Part shown: piece by piece, positions 1-7,617 of the stretch
Layout: each line of letters begins with the position of its first letter
Position numbering within the stretch: position 1 is the stretch's first letter
Source of the DNA: Gammaproteobacteria bacterium
GTDB lineage: Bacteria; Pseudomonadota; Gammaproteobacteria; Competibacterales; Competibacteraceae
Direction: 5' to 3'
DNA length: 43,600 nucleotides
Assembly (NCBI GenBank): GCA_024235035.1
Contig: JACKNE010000022.1
Span: forward strand, 1 to 43,600
Translations under genes and position numbers: made by a program
The notes under the pieces: generated by a model
Database searches by the model: none
Told to the model about the DNA's origin: nothing
The model's input: the letters and a program-made list of their open reading frames with translations, nothing else

Positions 1-2
1 CT

Positions 3-674
3 GGTTATGGCGTCGGCTTCATCGCCCCGGATGGTCGCAACTTCCTGGCGACCCATCTCGGCGCGAACGCACTGTTGACCGCCGAGCACGTCGAGCAGGC
101 GCACGATGCCTTCGTCGATGCAAGCTGGGTTGTAGCGCAGTTTGAAATTCCCGATCCGGTTATCTTGCACACTTTTCGCCAAGCCCGCCGGCTCGGCAAA
201 CACACCTACCTGAATCCCTCACCGTGGCGTCAAAGCAGCCATGAGTTGCTGGGGCTGACCGATGTGCTGGTGGTCAATGCCAACGAAGCGGCGCTGCTGT
301 TCGATCAGTCAGATCTTGAAAAACTGACTCGGAAGGATTGGTCAGAGCGACTGCCCATGCTAGCTCGACAGCTTGGTTGGATGGGTCGGTTGCTGGTTGT
401 GACCCTCGCTGGAGCGGGTTGTGTAGCCCTCGACGAGGTGGGAAAAGTAGTGAGCCAGCCCGCCTACCTTATCCAGCAAATCGACGCGACGGGTGCTGGT
501 GATGCTTTTGGTTGTGGATTGGTATGGTCACTGCTGCGTGGCTTGTCCCTGACCGAATCCTTGCGCATCGGCAATGCTTGCGGCGCGCTCATCGCTGCTC
601 GTGAGGGTATCCTGGATAGCCTGCCCCGGCGCACCGATGTGGAGGCTTTCATGGCGGCGGCTGTTCCAGGTTGA
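3..674 (+). CDS. PfkB-family carbohydrate kinase, ribokinase-like (5' end outside window)
   Basis: The reading frame is open from the window edge, so the N-terminus is missing. The protein should phosphorylate a sugar or sugar acid with ATP in the cytoplasm. The C-terminal PfkB signature DATGAGDAFG is present, with the catalytic Asp codon at 501-503. An NPSPWR stretch followed by VNANEAALLF resembles ribokinase more than fructokinase. The exact sugar cannot be read from this fragment. Its 3' end overlaps the last 26 bases of the convergent GntR-type regulator gene. That neighbour could control this kinase and whatever lies upstream, but this is inference. Confidence 0.85.
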   Translation, partial: GYGVGFIAPDGRNFLATHLGANALLTAEHVEQAHDAFVDASWVVAQFEIPDPVILHTFRQARRLGKHTYLNPSPWRQSSHELLGLTDVLVVNANEAALLFDQSDLEKLTRKDWSERLPMLARQLGWMGRLLVVTLAGAGCVALDEVGKVVSQPAYLIQQIDATGAGDAFGCGLVWSLLRGLSLTESLRIGNACGALIAAREGILDSLPRRTDVEAFMAAAVPG

Positions 675-1416
675 GCGTGATACGGTAAGCATAAGCATCT
701 CCGCGAAAGGTGCCTTCGACATATTCAATCATTTGTCTGGAAGCACTATATGTTTTGCGCTTCAAGAGCAAACACGGGCTGGGCTTGGCGAATTCGAACA
801 CCACCATTTCCGCAGGGGAACTCATGACAGCCTCAATCGTCTGTTCGCCACAGGTCAAGGCGATACCACAATGTTCATGGAGATATTGGTAGATCGAACC
901 CACGACATTCCACTCGGCCAGCGCCGGAGCGGCGCTCAGATCATACCAGGCGACTTCCCGCGACAGTGGTGTACCGTCGCCCAGTCGTACCCGCACCAGG
1001 CGCAGGAATTGCGCGGTGGTCGGGCGCTCAAACAGCGAAGAGAGGGTGCGATCCGTCACGATGTCCCGTTCCATCAGGCGAGCCGACGGCTTCATGCCCA
1101 GTTCCCGCATTTCCTCGGTGAACCCCTTGAGACGACCCAAGCGCGGCGACAAACGCGGCGGCGCTTTGACGGCTACGCCCGCGCGGCCATGAGTGGATAA
1201 ATAATCCTTGGTTCGCAACTCATCGTAGGCCCGCCGCACCGTCGTGCGGCTGAGCTGCAGTTTCTCGGCCAACACCCGTTCGGAGGGCAGGCTCTGGCCT
1301 GCTGGAATCTCTCCCGATTCGATGAGGTGGGTCAGTTTCTGCGCCACCTGCAGGTAGCTGGGCTCGGCCACTTCACGATCAGGGATCAAATGCTCGATCA
1401 GTTGCTCTGACTTCAT
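649..1416 (-). CDS. GntR-family transcriptional regulator with UTRA effector domain (HutC-like)
   Basis: A 255-residue one-component regulator. The N-terminal winged helix-turn-helix (about residues 20-85) contains the typical stretch SERVLAEKLQLSRTTVRRAY. The C-terminal part (about 105-250) looks like a UTRA small-molecule-binding domain, with the late motif YVEGTFRGDAYAYRI. I chose the ATG at 1416 because the frame upstream runs antisense into rarA and shows no family similarity. It lies 25 bases after rarA on the same strand, so it may be the distal gene of the lolA-rarA transcript. The usual neighbour at this place in many gammaproteobacteria is serS, which is absent. The ligand is unknown; the convergent sugar kinase suggests a sugar derivative. 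Confidence 0.85.
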   Translation of the reverse strand: MKSEQLIEHLIPDREVAEPSYLQVAQKLTHLIESGEIPAGQSLPSERVLAEKLQLSRTTVRRAYDELRTKDYLSTHGRAGVAVKAPPRLSPRLGRLKGFTEEMRELGMKPSARLMERDIVTDRTLSSLFERPTTAQFLRLVRVRLGDGTPLSREVAWYDLSAAPALAEWNVVGSIYQYLHEHCGIALTCGEQTIEAVMSSPAEMVVFEFAKPSPCLLLKRKTYSASRQMIEYVEGTFRGDAYAYRITLNLEQPPP

Positions 1417-1441
1417 CGTGGTTACAGGGTTTTGGAGTGGT

Positions 1442-2773
1442 TTATGGGTAACGTCGCTGGCGGCTTTCTTGATCCCATTCCCGCAACCGCTCAAGCTTCT
1501 CGGCAATGCGCCCCTCCAGCCCGTTGGCGGTGGGTTTATAGTAACGCGTGTCCTTGAGCAGATCTGGAAAATAACATTCTCCAGCGGCATACGCATTAGG
1601 TTCGTCATGCGCATACCGGTAGCCCTCGCCATGTCCCAAATCCCGCGCCAGTCCCGTAGACGCATTGCGCAAGTGCGATGGCACTTCCAGTGTCCCGTGG
1701 CGCTCGACATCCTGGCGGGCGGCGCTAAAGGCGGTATAGACAGCATTGCTCTTGGCCGCGATGGCCAAATAGACAATTGCTTGCGCTATGGCCAACTCGC
1801 CCTCCGGGCTACCCAACCGCTCTTGAGCCTCCCAAGCATTCAACGCCAATTGCAAGGCGCGCGGGTCGGCATTGCCAATGTCCTCGCTGGCCATTCGCAC
1901 CACTCGCCGCGCGATGTACAGCGGATCGCAACCACCATCGAGCATCCGTGCTAGCCAGTATAATGCTGCATCTGGACTGCTACCCCGCACTGCCTTGTGC
2001 AAAGCCGAAATCTGATCATAAAACAGATCGCCTTTTCGATCGAAGCGCCGTCCGACCCCATCGTTCATCACTGCGGCCAGCGCCTTGTCCAGTGACATCT
2101 CATGCGCTTCAGCCAGCTCCGCCGCCAGCTCCAGCCAGATCAGTGCCCGGCGAGCATCGCCATCAGCAGCCTGCGCCAATTGATTTCGTATCTCACTCGT
2201 TAACGGCCAGCGACCACCCAATCCGCGTTCAAGATCGCGGAGCGCTCGCTCCAACATCTGGTCGATGGCGGCAGCATCCAGGCCATGCAGTACGTAAACG
2301 CGTAACCGGGACAATAGAGCATTGTTGAGAGCGAAGCCTGGATTTTCGGTGGTCGCGCCGATCAACGTCAATGTACCGTTCTCAACATAGGGCAGAAAGG
2401 CATCCTGCTGAACCTTGTTGAAACGATGGACCTCATCCACGAATAACACGGTGCGACGTCGGTGTTCCCGCCACAGGTTTTGCGCCTGTTCCACCGCCGC
2501 CCGCAACTCGCGCACCCCGGTCATTACCGCTGGCAGTCGGATAAACTCGGCCCGACTGGCGCTGGCCAACAATTCCGCCAAAGTGGTTTTACCGGTACCA
2601 GGCGGTCCCCACAACACCATGGAATGAGGTTGACCCCGTTCGATGGCAATGCGCAGTGGCTTACCTGGCGCCAACAGGTGAGATTGACCCACGAACTCTT
2701 CTAGCCGACAGGGCCTTAGCCGGTCGGCCAGCGGCCGACGGGGATCGGCGAGAGACAGAAGTTCATCCGGCAT
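1442..2773 (-). CDS. rarA: Replication-associated recombination protein RarA (AAA+ ATPase)
   Basis: A 443-residue AAA+ ATPase of the RarA/MgsA/WRNIP1 family, which acts at stalled replication forks in the cytoplasm. Walker A GPPGTGKTT is at residues 56-64 and Walker B LFVDE ends near 114, followed by the sensor motif GATTENP. The C-terminal part carries the family motifs RYAHDEPNAYAAGE and TRYYKPT. Length and similarity match E. coli RarA along the whole chain. I prefer the ATG at 2773, which overlaps the lolA stop by 11 bases and suggests translational coupling. A frame extension to 2785 adds only four residues. Confidence 0.95.
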   Translation of the reverse strand: MPDELLSLADPRRPLADRLRPCRLEEFVGQSHLLAPGKPLRIAIERGQPHSMVLWGPPGTGKTTLAELLASASRAEFIRLPAVMTGVRELRAAVEQAQNLWREHRRRTVLFVDEVHRFNKVQQDAFLPYVENGTLTLIGATTENPGFALNNALLSRLRVYVLHGLDAAAIDQMLERALRDLERGLGGRWPLTSEIRNQLAQAADGDARRALIWLELAAELAEAHEMSLDKALAAVMNDGVGRRFDRKGDLFYDQISALHKAVRGSSPDAALYWLARMLDGGCDPLYIARRVVRMASEDIGNADPRALQLALNAWEAQERLGSPEGELAIAQAIVYLAIAAKSNAVYTAFSAARQDVERHGTLEVPSHLRNASTGLARDLGHGEGYRYAHDEPNAYAAGECYFPDLLKDTRYYKPTANGLEGRIAEKLERLREWDQESRQRRYP

Positions 2774-3413
2774 CGCCGACCACATCGACGCCGGGTGGTG
2801 GGGTAAATTTCAGCAAGGCGGGGTCCAGGACCGGATTGCGCTCCAATTTCTGGAAATCCAGCCGGGTACGCTGGCCAAAGCTATCCTCCAATTCCAGACT
2901 GACCAGCACATCATCCTTGAAAGCCACTCGCAGCAACCGAAATTCAGGCTGTAGCGGTTGCGGCGTCAGTTCATACCAATTCAACCCACCCTGCTGGCGA
3001 ACCGGGCTGACGGTAAAGGTATCCTCGATGGGCGCCACACCGCTGAGTAGCGCCAGCGGTGTCGAACCCAGCGCCGTATCCAACGGACGAACGGTCACCT
3101 GCGCCAGCTCGACGTCATAAGCCCACAGCCGTTCACCATCGGCCACGATGACTTGTTTAGCAGGGCTCTGATAGTCCCAACGAAACTTACCAGGCTTTTG
3201 CATCAACATCTGGCCGCTGGACGTATGCACGATTTGTGCCTGTTCATTGAACACCCGCTGGATAAAATCCGCTCGCAATGACTGCAAATCCTGGAAATAG
3301 CGTTGTACTGGCGACTGGGCCGCAGAGGGGACCGGCAGAATCAGGAACCCTCCCAGAACCAGCGTGAGCAACATGATCGCCCATCTATGGATCAAGCCGT
3401 GTTTCCAGATCAT
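2763..3413 (-). CDS. lolA: Outer-membrane lipoprotein carrier protein LolA
   Basis: A 216-residue periplasmic chaperone that takes lipoproteins released by LolCDE to the outer-membrane receptor LolB. The chosen ATG at 3413 gives a basic start (MIWKHGLIHR) and a hydrophobic signal segment to about residue 32. The mature part opens with a LolA-like LQSLRADFIQ stretch and continues with GKFRWDYQSP and QVIVADGERLWAYD, all characteristic of the family. Extending the frame upstream to 3569 adds 52 residues with no signal-like character, so I reject it. It is followed with overlap by rarA, a common gammaproteobacterial order. The usual upstream ftsK is not here. Confidence 0.95.
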   Translation of the reverse strand: MIWKHGLIHRWAIMLLTLVLGGFLILPVPSAAQSPVQRYFQDLQSLRADFIQRVFNEQAQIVHTSSGQMLMQKPGKFRWDYQSPAKQVIVADGERLWAYDVELAQVTVRPLDTALGSTPLALLSGVAPIEDTFTVSPVRQQGGLNWYELTPQPLQPEFRLLRVAFKDDVLVSLELEDSFGQRTRLDFQKLERNPVLDPALLKFTPPPGVDVVGDAG

Positions 3414-3605
3414 CGAATGACTCCGAAGGTCTATGACCAGCCAATACGGCTGGGTTAAAGCCGGTCCACAGGCAATGCTCCGTTCCGGCTCTCGTTGAGG
3501 AAATCGTGTGGGGTGTTGACGTTCAGGCGGACAGACAGTTCCTGGATAGCCAGAGTCATCTGGCTCCACGGACAGGAGCGAACGCTCACGACTGGAGGAT
3601 TTCCT

Positions 3606-4910
3606 TCAGCAGGAAGAGCCAGGCGTAAACAACTGAGCCGCCGCCGCCGGATGACTAGCGAAATACAGGTGCAGATATGAAGCAGTCAGCCGTCCGACCC
3701 GATAGACGGCTTCGCCTGGTTTGCCGTCGCGTTGGCGGCGCCCGTGAGCTAAGGCTTGCAGCGGCGTTTCCAGCCTGGAGTGATGAAAGGTATGCCCGCG
3801 CAATTCACCCTCCGGCAATGCCACCGACTGCATGCCCAACCCCGCTAACTTGGTTTGCAAGGCCGCATGACCGGGCAGCAAGCCCAGCATCGGCGCCCGG
3901 TAGCCTTCCTTGTCAGCCAGCGATTCCAAGGTATACAGCAGACCACCGCATTCGGCATAAATCGGCTTAGCGGATTCATGATGCTGACGCAGCGCTCTGC
4001 GTAGGGGTTCATTTCCGGCTAAGGTATCGAGATGCAATTCCGGATAGCCGCCCGGTAGATAGATGGCATCCACCTCTGGCAGCTTGGCATCGGTCAACGG
4101 CGAGAAGAATGTCAGTTCCGCACCCAACGCTTGCAATGTCTCCAGATTAGCCGGATAGAGAAAAGCGAACGCCATATCGCGAGCGACACCGATGCGCACG
4201 CCGTTCAACAAGGGTGGCGGCGGTTCTCTAGCTACAGCAGGAAAGGCGACCGCTGGCGGCAATTCAGCCAATCCGGTCTTGGCGATCAATGCAGCGATCG
4301 CATCGAGACGGGTTTCCAGGTCGGCGATTTCCGCCGCCTGCACTAGCCCGAGATGCCGATCTGGCAAGCTGATCTCCCCATCGCGCGGCAGCCAACCGTA
4401 ATAACGCACTTCCGGTGGTAGGCTTTCCGCCAGCAATTCGGCATGACTCGGCCCGGCCACCCGATTGGCCAGTACACCGGAAAATGGGAGGCTGGGACGA
4501 TAATGCGCCAACCCGTGAACCACCGCGCCGAAGGTCTGAGCCATGGCATGAGCGTTGATCAGCGCCAGCACCGGAACCCTGAACAAGCTGGCTAGGTCTG
4601 CACTGGACGGCGTCCCGTCGAACAGGCCCATCACGCCTTCAATCAGGATCAAATCCGCCTCCTGCGCCGCCTCACACAACAAAGCCTTGCAGTCGCGTTC
4701 GCCGACCATCCACAGATCGAGTTGATAGACCGGTTGGCCGGAAGCGCGCTCCAGAATCATCGGATCGAGAAAATCCGGGCCGGTCTTGAACACCCGCACC
4801 GTGCGCCCCTGGTCGCGATGGTAGCGCGCCAGACCGGCAGTGACGGTGGTTTTGCCCTGACCGGAAGCCGGGGCGCTGAGCAGTAAAGCGGGACAGGTGA
4901 TAGCGTTCAT
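3606..4910 (-). CDS. cbiA: Cobyrinate a,c-diamide synthase (CbiA/CobB)
   Basis: A 434-residue glutamine-dependent amidase of corrinoid synthesis that amidates the a and c side chains of cobyrinate with ATP. The N-terminal dethiobiotin-synthetase-like P-loop reads SAPASGQGKTTV. The family motif KTGPDFLDPM follows. The C-terminal class I glutamine amidotransferase domain holds the nucleophile in AECGGLLYT (Cys321) and a late HTFHHSR motif. The frame extends to a TTG at 4919, but the ATG at 4910 is more likely. It is divergent from cbiD across a 75-base region made of nested inverted repeats. CobB is the aerobic-pathway name of the same family and should not be confused with the sirtuin CobB. 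Confidence 0.95.
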   Translation of the reverse strand: MNAITCPALLLSAPASGQGKTTVTAGLARYHRDQGRTVRVFKTGPDFLDPMILERASGQPVYQLDLWMVGERDCKALLCEAAQEADLILIEGVMGLFDGTPSSADLASLFRVPVLALINAHAMAQTFGAVVHGLAHYRPSLPFSGVLANRVAGPSHAELLAESLPPEVRYYGWLPRDGEISLPDRHLGLVQAAEIADLETRLDAIAALIAKTGLAELPPAVAFPAVAREPPPPLLNGVRIGVARDMAFAFLYPANLETLQALGAELTFFSPLTDAKLPEVDAIYLPGGYPELHLDTLAGNEPLRRALRQHHESAKPIYAECGGLLYTLESLADKEGYRAPMLGLLPGHAALQTKLAGLGMQSVALPEGELRGHTFHHSRLETPLQALAHGRRQRDGKPGEAVYRVGRLTASYLHLYFASHPAAAAQLFTPGSSC

Positions 4911-4916
4911 GAAAGA

Positions 4917-4981
4917 CAAGATTAAAGGTTAACGGCCAAAGGGGAAAGCCTTTGATCTTTGGCTTTTAGCCTTTAATCTTG
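4917..4981. promoter_or_regulatory. Nested inverted repeats between divergent cbiA and cbiD
   Basis: The outer arms 4917-4928 and 4970-4981 are a perfect 12-base inverted repeat (CAAGATTAAAGG / CCTTTAATCTTG). Inner arms 4935-4941 and 4957-4963 (GCCAAAG / CTTTGGC) nest inside. The right half also contains a near-direct repeat, agcctttgatctt and agcctttaatctt. The element fills almost the whole gap between the two start codons, so it could be a shared operator or an RNA hairpin covering the cbiD ribosome-binding site. No cobalamin riboswitch core was recognised. Function is inferred. Confidence 0.6.
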
Positions 4982-4985
4982 CGTA

Positions 4986-6095
4986 ATGCGCCCTGAAACT
5001 TCCGAAACCCCTCATCCCCTGCGCTACGGCTACACCACCGGCGCTTGTGCAACCGCCGCCAGCACGGCGGCGGCCCGGTGCTTGTTGACCGCCATCGAGT
5101 TCGGCCAGGTGGAAATCACCCTGCCGCGTGGCCAAACGGTGCGATTCCATCTGCAATATTGCCGGCTAACCGCGCAAGGCGCTGAGGCGGCGGTGATCAA
5201 AGACGCGGGTGATGACCCTGATGTCACCCACGAGGCATCGATCTTTGCTCAAGTCGCTCTCAGTACACAGCCGGGCGTGCGCTTTCATGCTGGACCGGGT
5301 GTCGGAATGGTCACCTTGCCGGGTTTGCCGATTCCTGTCGGTGAACCGGCCATCAATCCCACACCACGTCGCATGATCACGGAACACCTGTTGCACCTAG
5401 CGGCTGACTTTCAGCATAGCGGTGGCTTTGAAGTGATGATCGGCGTCGAAAACGGCGCGAAACTGGCGCAAAAGACGCTCAATCCTCGCCTCGGCATCGT
5501 CGGTGGGCTTTCCATTCTCGGCACCACTGGCATCGTCCGACCTTTTTCCTGTTCAGCCTATATTGCCTCCATTCAGCAGGCGATCGATGTCGCTCGCGCC
5601 AATGGTCTTACGCACATCGCCGCATGCACTGGGGCGACCAGTGAACAGACGATACGCAAGCAGTATGACCTGCCGGATATGGCGCTGATCGAGATGGGTG
5701 ATTTCGCCGGTGCCGTGCTGAAACATCTGCGGCGGGCCTCTATCCCTCGACTCAGTCTGATGGGCGGTTTTGGCAAGATCAGCAAGCTGGCGGCAGGACA
5801 TCTCGATCTGCATAGCCGAAATTCCAGTGTCGATCTGGCATTACTGGCCGCGGAAGCAGCGGCGCTGGGGGCGGATACGCCCCTACAGGCAGCGATACGA
5901 ACCGCCAACACCAGCCAGCGGGCGCTGACGCTGGCTCATGCCGCCGGATTACCGCTCGGTGAGCGCATCTGCATCATGGCCCGCGACCAAGCCCGCGCCA
6001 TCCTACCGCTCGAAGTCGCGGTGGAAGTCTGGGCGACCGATCGAGCAGGTCAACCGGTAGGTCATGCCGAATTTGCTGGTGGCATGAACCGTTAG
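4986..6095 (+). CDS. cbiD: Cobalt-precorrin-5B C1-methyltransferase CbiD
   Basis: A 369-residue SAM-dependent methyltransferase acting at C1 of cobalt-precorrin-5B. CbiD marks the early-cobalt (anaerobic) route to the corrin ring. The N-terminal family motif RYGYTTGACATAA is present. Further conserved stretches are IKDAGDDPDVTHEA, GPGVGMVTLPGL and GIVGGLSILGTTGIVRP, then GGFGKISKLAAGH. Length matches the family. The ATG at 4986 lies just after the long inverted repeat and has no clear Shine-Dalgarno sequence. The gene is followed 21 bases later by cobK on the same strand, so the two are probably co-transcribed. Confidence 0.95.
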   Translation: MRPETSETPHPLRYGYTTGACATAASTAAARCLLTAIEFGQVEITLPRGQTVRFHLQYCRLTAQGAEAAVIKDAGDDPDVTHEASIFAQVALSTQPGVRFHAGPGVGMVTLPGLPIPVGEPAINPTPRRMITEHLLHLAADFQHSGGFEVMIGVENGAKLAQKTLNPRLGIVGGLSILGTTGIVRPFSCSAYIASIQQAIDVARANGLTHIAACTGATSEQTIRKQYDLPDMALIEMGDFAGAVLKHLRRASIPRLSLMGGFGKISKLAAGHLDLHSRNSSVDLALLAAEAAALGADTPLQAAIRTANTSQRALTLAHAAGLPLGERICIMARDQARAILPLEVAVEVWATDRAGQPVGHAEFAGGMNR

Positions 6096-6116
6096 ATCCT
6101 GGAAGCGGGTATAAAC

Positions 6117-6842
6117 ATGCGCCTCTTGATTCTCGGCGGTATTGGTGAGGCGCTGAAATTGGCGCACACCTTGGCGTCCATTCACACCGTGATCTACAGC
6201 ATCGCCGGCAAAGGGCGCATCCCGAACCTGCCTTGTCAGGTGCGTATCGGTGGGTTTGGCGGCGTGGATGGATTGACGACGTTTTTGCGGGAAAATCAGG
6301 TTCAACTACTGATCGACTGCACCCATCCTTACGCCGCGCAAATCAGCCACAACGCGCTTCAGGCGGCGCGACAAGCGGATATCCCCCTTTGGGCCTACCG
6401 TAGGCCAGCATGGCAACCTATGGTAGGCGACGATTGGCGTTTCGCCGCCGACTGGAGCGAAATTCAATTCGCCTTACGGGAATTTCAGCGCCCCTTCTTC
6501 ACCCTCGGTCTGGAACCTTTGCGCCATGTTACGGATATTCCATCGCATCAGCACTGGTTGGTGCGCTGTCTAGCAGCGGAATCTCCTATCTCATCACATA
6601 TGACTCTGTTATGTGCAACCGGACCGTTTACGCTGGAGCAGGAGTCAATACTGCTTAGAAAACATCGAATCGATGTACTAGTGGCTAAAAACAGTGGCGG
6701 TGGGGCGGTCGAGGCGAAACTGACGGCGGCGCGAAAAATCGCCATTCCGGTGATCATGTTCGACCGTCCAAGGTTACCAGTGGCGGATCGGGAATTTACC
6801 GAGAGCGGATCGCTCACCAACGCCCTATTTTTCATCGGCTAA
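6117..6842 (+). CDS. cobK: Precorrin-6A / cobalt-precorrin-6A reductase (CobK/CbiJ)
   Basis: A 241-residue NAD(P)H-dependent reductase that reduces the macrocycle of (cobalt-)precorrin-6A. The N-terminal nucleotide-binding motif MRLLILGGIGEA is standard. It is followed by IAGKGRIPNLPCQVRIGGFGG and the strong family motif LIDCTHPYAAQISHNA. A late VAKNSGGGAVEAKLTAAR stretch also matches. It follows cbiD by 21 bases with a GGAAGCGGG ribosome-binding site. With cbiD upstream, the substrate is more likely the cobalt-bearing form. Transcription probably ends at the strong hairpin at 6870-6904. Confidence 0.93.
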   Translation: MRLLILGGIGEALKLAHTLASIHTVIYSIAGKGRIPNLPCQVRIGGFGGVDGLTTFLRENQVQLLIDCTHPYAAQISHNALQAARQADIPLWAYRRPAWQPMVGDDWRFAADWSEIQFALREFQRPFFTLGLEPLRHVTDIPSHQHWLVRCLAAESPISSHMTLLCATGPFTLEQESILLRKHRIDVLVAKNSGGGAVEAKLTAARKIAIPVIMFDRPRLPVADREFTESGSLTNALFFIG

Positions 6843-6869
6843 TCTTCAATCCCTGCCTATTATTCCAGC

Positions 6870-6904
6870 CATAGTAGGCTACCTTGATAAGGTAGCCTAC
6901 TATG
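6870..6904 (+). terminator. Perfect 16-bp hairpin downstream of cobK
   Basis: Arms 6870-6885 and 6889-6904 are perfectly complementary around a GAT loop. The following T-run is weak (ATTTTG), so it may be a poor intrinsic terminator or an RNA-stabilising hairpin. Its position after the cbiD-cobK pair fits a transcript end. Confidence 0.6.
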
Positions 6905-6991
6905 ATTTTGTATTGATCGATTAACAAAAGCCATAATGGCTAAGCAAATAAATACTCTTAAAGAAAGGTGGTAGTCGCCACAAAGGAGACC

Positions 6992-7561
6992 ATGATGCGG
7001 TATCTAAGAGCTATTTTTGGTGCAATCGGCATGTTAATAGTCGTGCTGGCCTGGGCTGCCTTCGAGGTCACGCCAGCCATCCAGAAAGAACTCGATCAAC
7101 TCACCGAAATGCTGAAAGGCTGGGCCGCTGACCCAGTGATTGTCAACGCGGTGATCGCGCAGAATCAAAAAGGTCCGATCATCGACATGGACAATGCCAA
7201 ATGGAAGTCGGTCCGGCGCAGTGATGCCTTGATCAAGGCCTTCCAAAGTAATGATGCAGGCCAATGGCTCAAGCAAAAACTAGATGAGTCGCAAAATTTA
7301 TACAGCGAGGCGTTCCTGAATGCCAGTCAGGGTGAAAAAGTCGCGTTTGTAGCAAAAACCAGCTCCTATCTTCATCGAGGCAGCGCCAAATTCGACAGAC
7401 CTTTCACCAGCGGACAATCTTGGCAAGGCGAACCTGAATTCGACGAAAGCTCCCAGACTCATCAGATTCAAATATCGGTTCCAGTGCTGGTCGATGGCAA
7501 ACCGACTGGTGTACTGGTTGTCGGTGTCAATCTGACCCAGTTGACTCAGATATCCAAGTAA
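6992..7561 (+). CDS. Small membrane-anchored Cache-like sensor protein
   Basis: A 189-residue protein with one N-terminal membrane segment (about residues 5-25, IFGAIGMLIVVLAWAAF) and a periplasmic remainder. The C-terminal part, HQIQISVPVLVDGKPTGVLV followed by GVN, is typical of PDC/Cache extracellular sensor domains. I see no kinase, HAMP or methyl-accepting domain. The start is one of two adjacent ATGs (6992 or 6995), set by the AAGGAG at 6983-6988; the frame to 6968 lacks such a site. It lies 56 bases upstream of a chemoreceptor gene, so it probably serves as a separate ligand-binding partner for it or for another receptor. Ligand unknown. Confidence 0.75.
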   Translation: MMRYLRAIFGAIGMLIVVLAWAAFEVTPAIQKELDQLTEMLKGWAADPVIVNAVIAQNQKGPIIDMDNAKWKSVRRSDALIKAFQSNDAGQWLKQKLDESQNLYSEAFLNASQGEKVAFVAKTSSYLHRGSAKFDRPFTSGQSWQGEPEFDESSQTHQIQISVPVLVDGKPTGVLVVGVNLTQLTQISK

Positions 7562-7581
7562 TCAAACAGGCCAACCATATA

Positions 7582-7600
7582 CCCGGCCGATACCGCCGGG
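7582..7600. other. 6-bp hairpin between Cache-like gene and chemoreceptor gene
   Basis: CCCGGC (7582-7587) and GCCGGG (7595-7600) pair around a 7-base loop, just upstream of the mcp start. No T-run follows. It could tune relative expression of the two genes, but this is not shown. Confidence 0.35.
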
Positions 7601-7617
7601 TTAACAAAGGTAACGCC

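Noticed and set aside
7560..7600. Possible sigma-28 (FliA) promoter before the chemoreceptor gene, because of GCCGATAC
   Set aside because: No TAAA-type -35 lies at the required spacing, and the same CGCCGATACC string recurs at 9183 and 9243 in unrelated positions.
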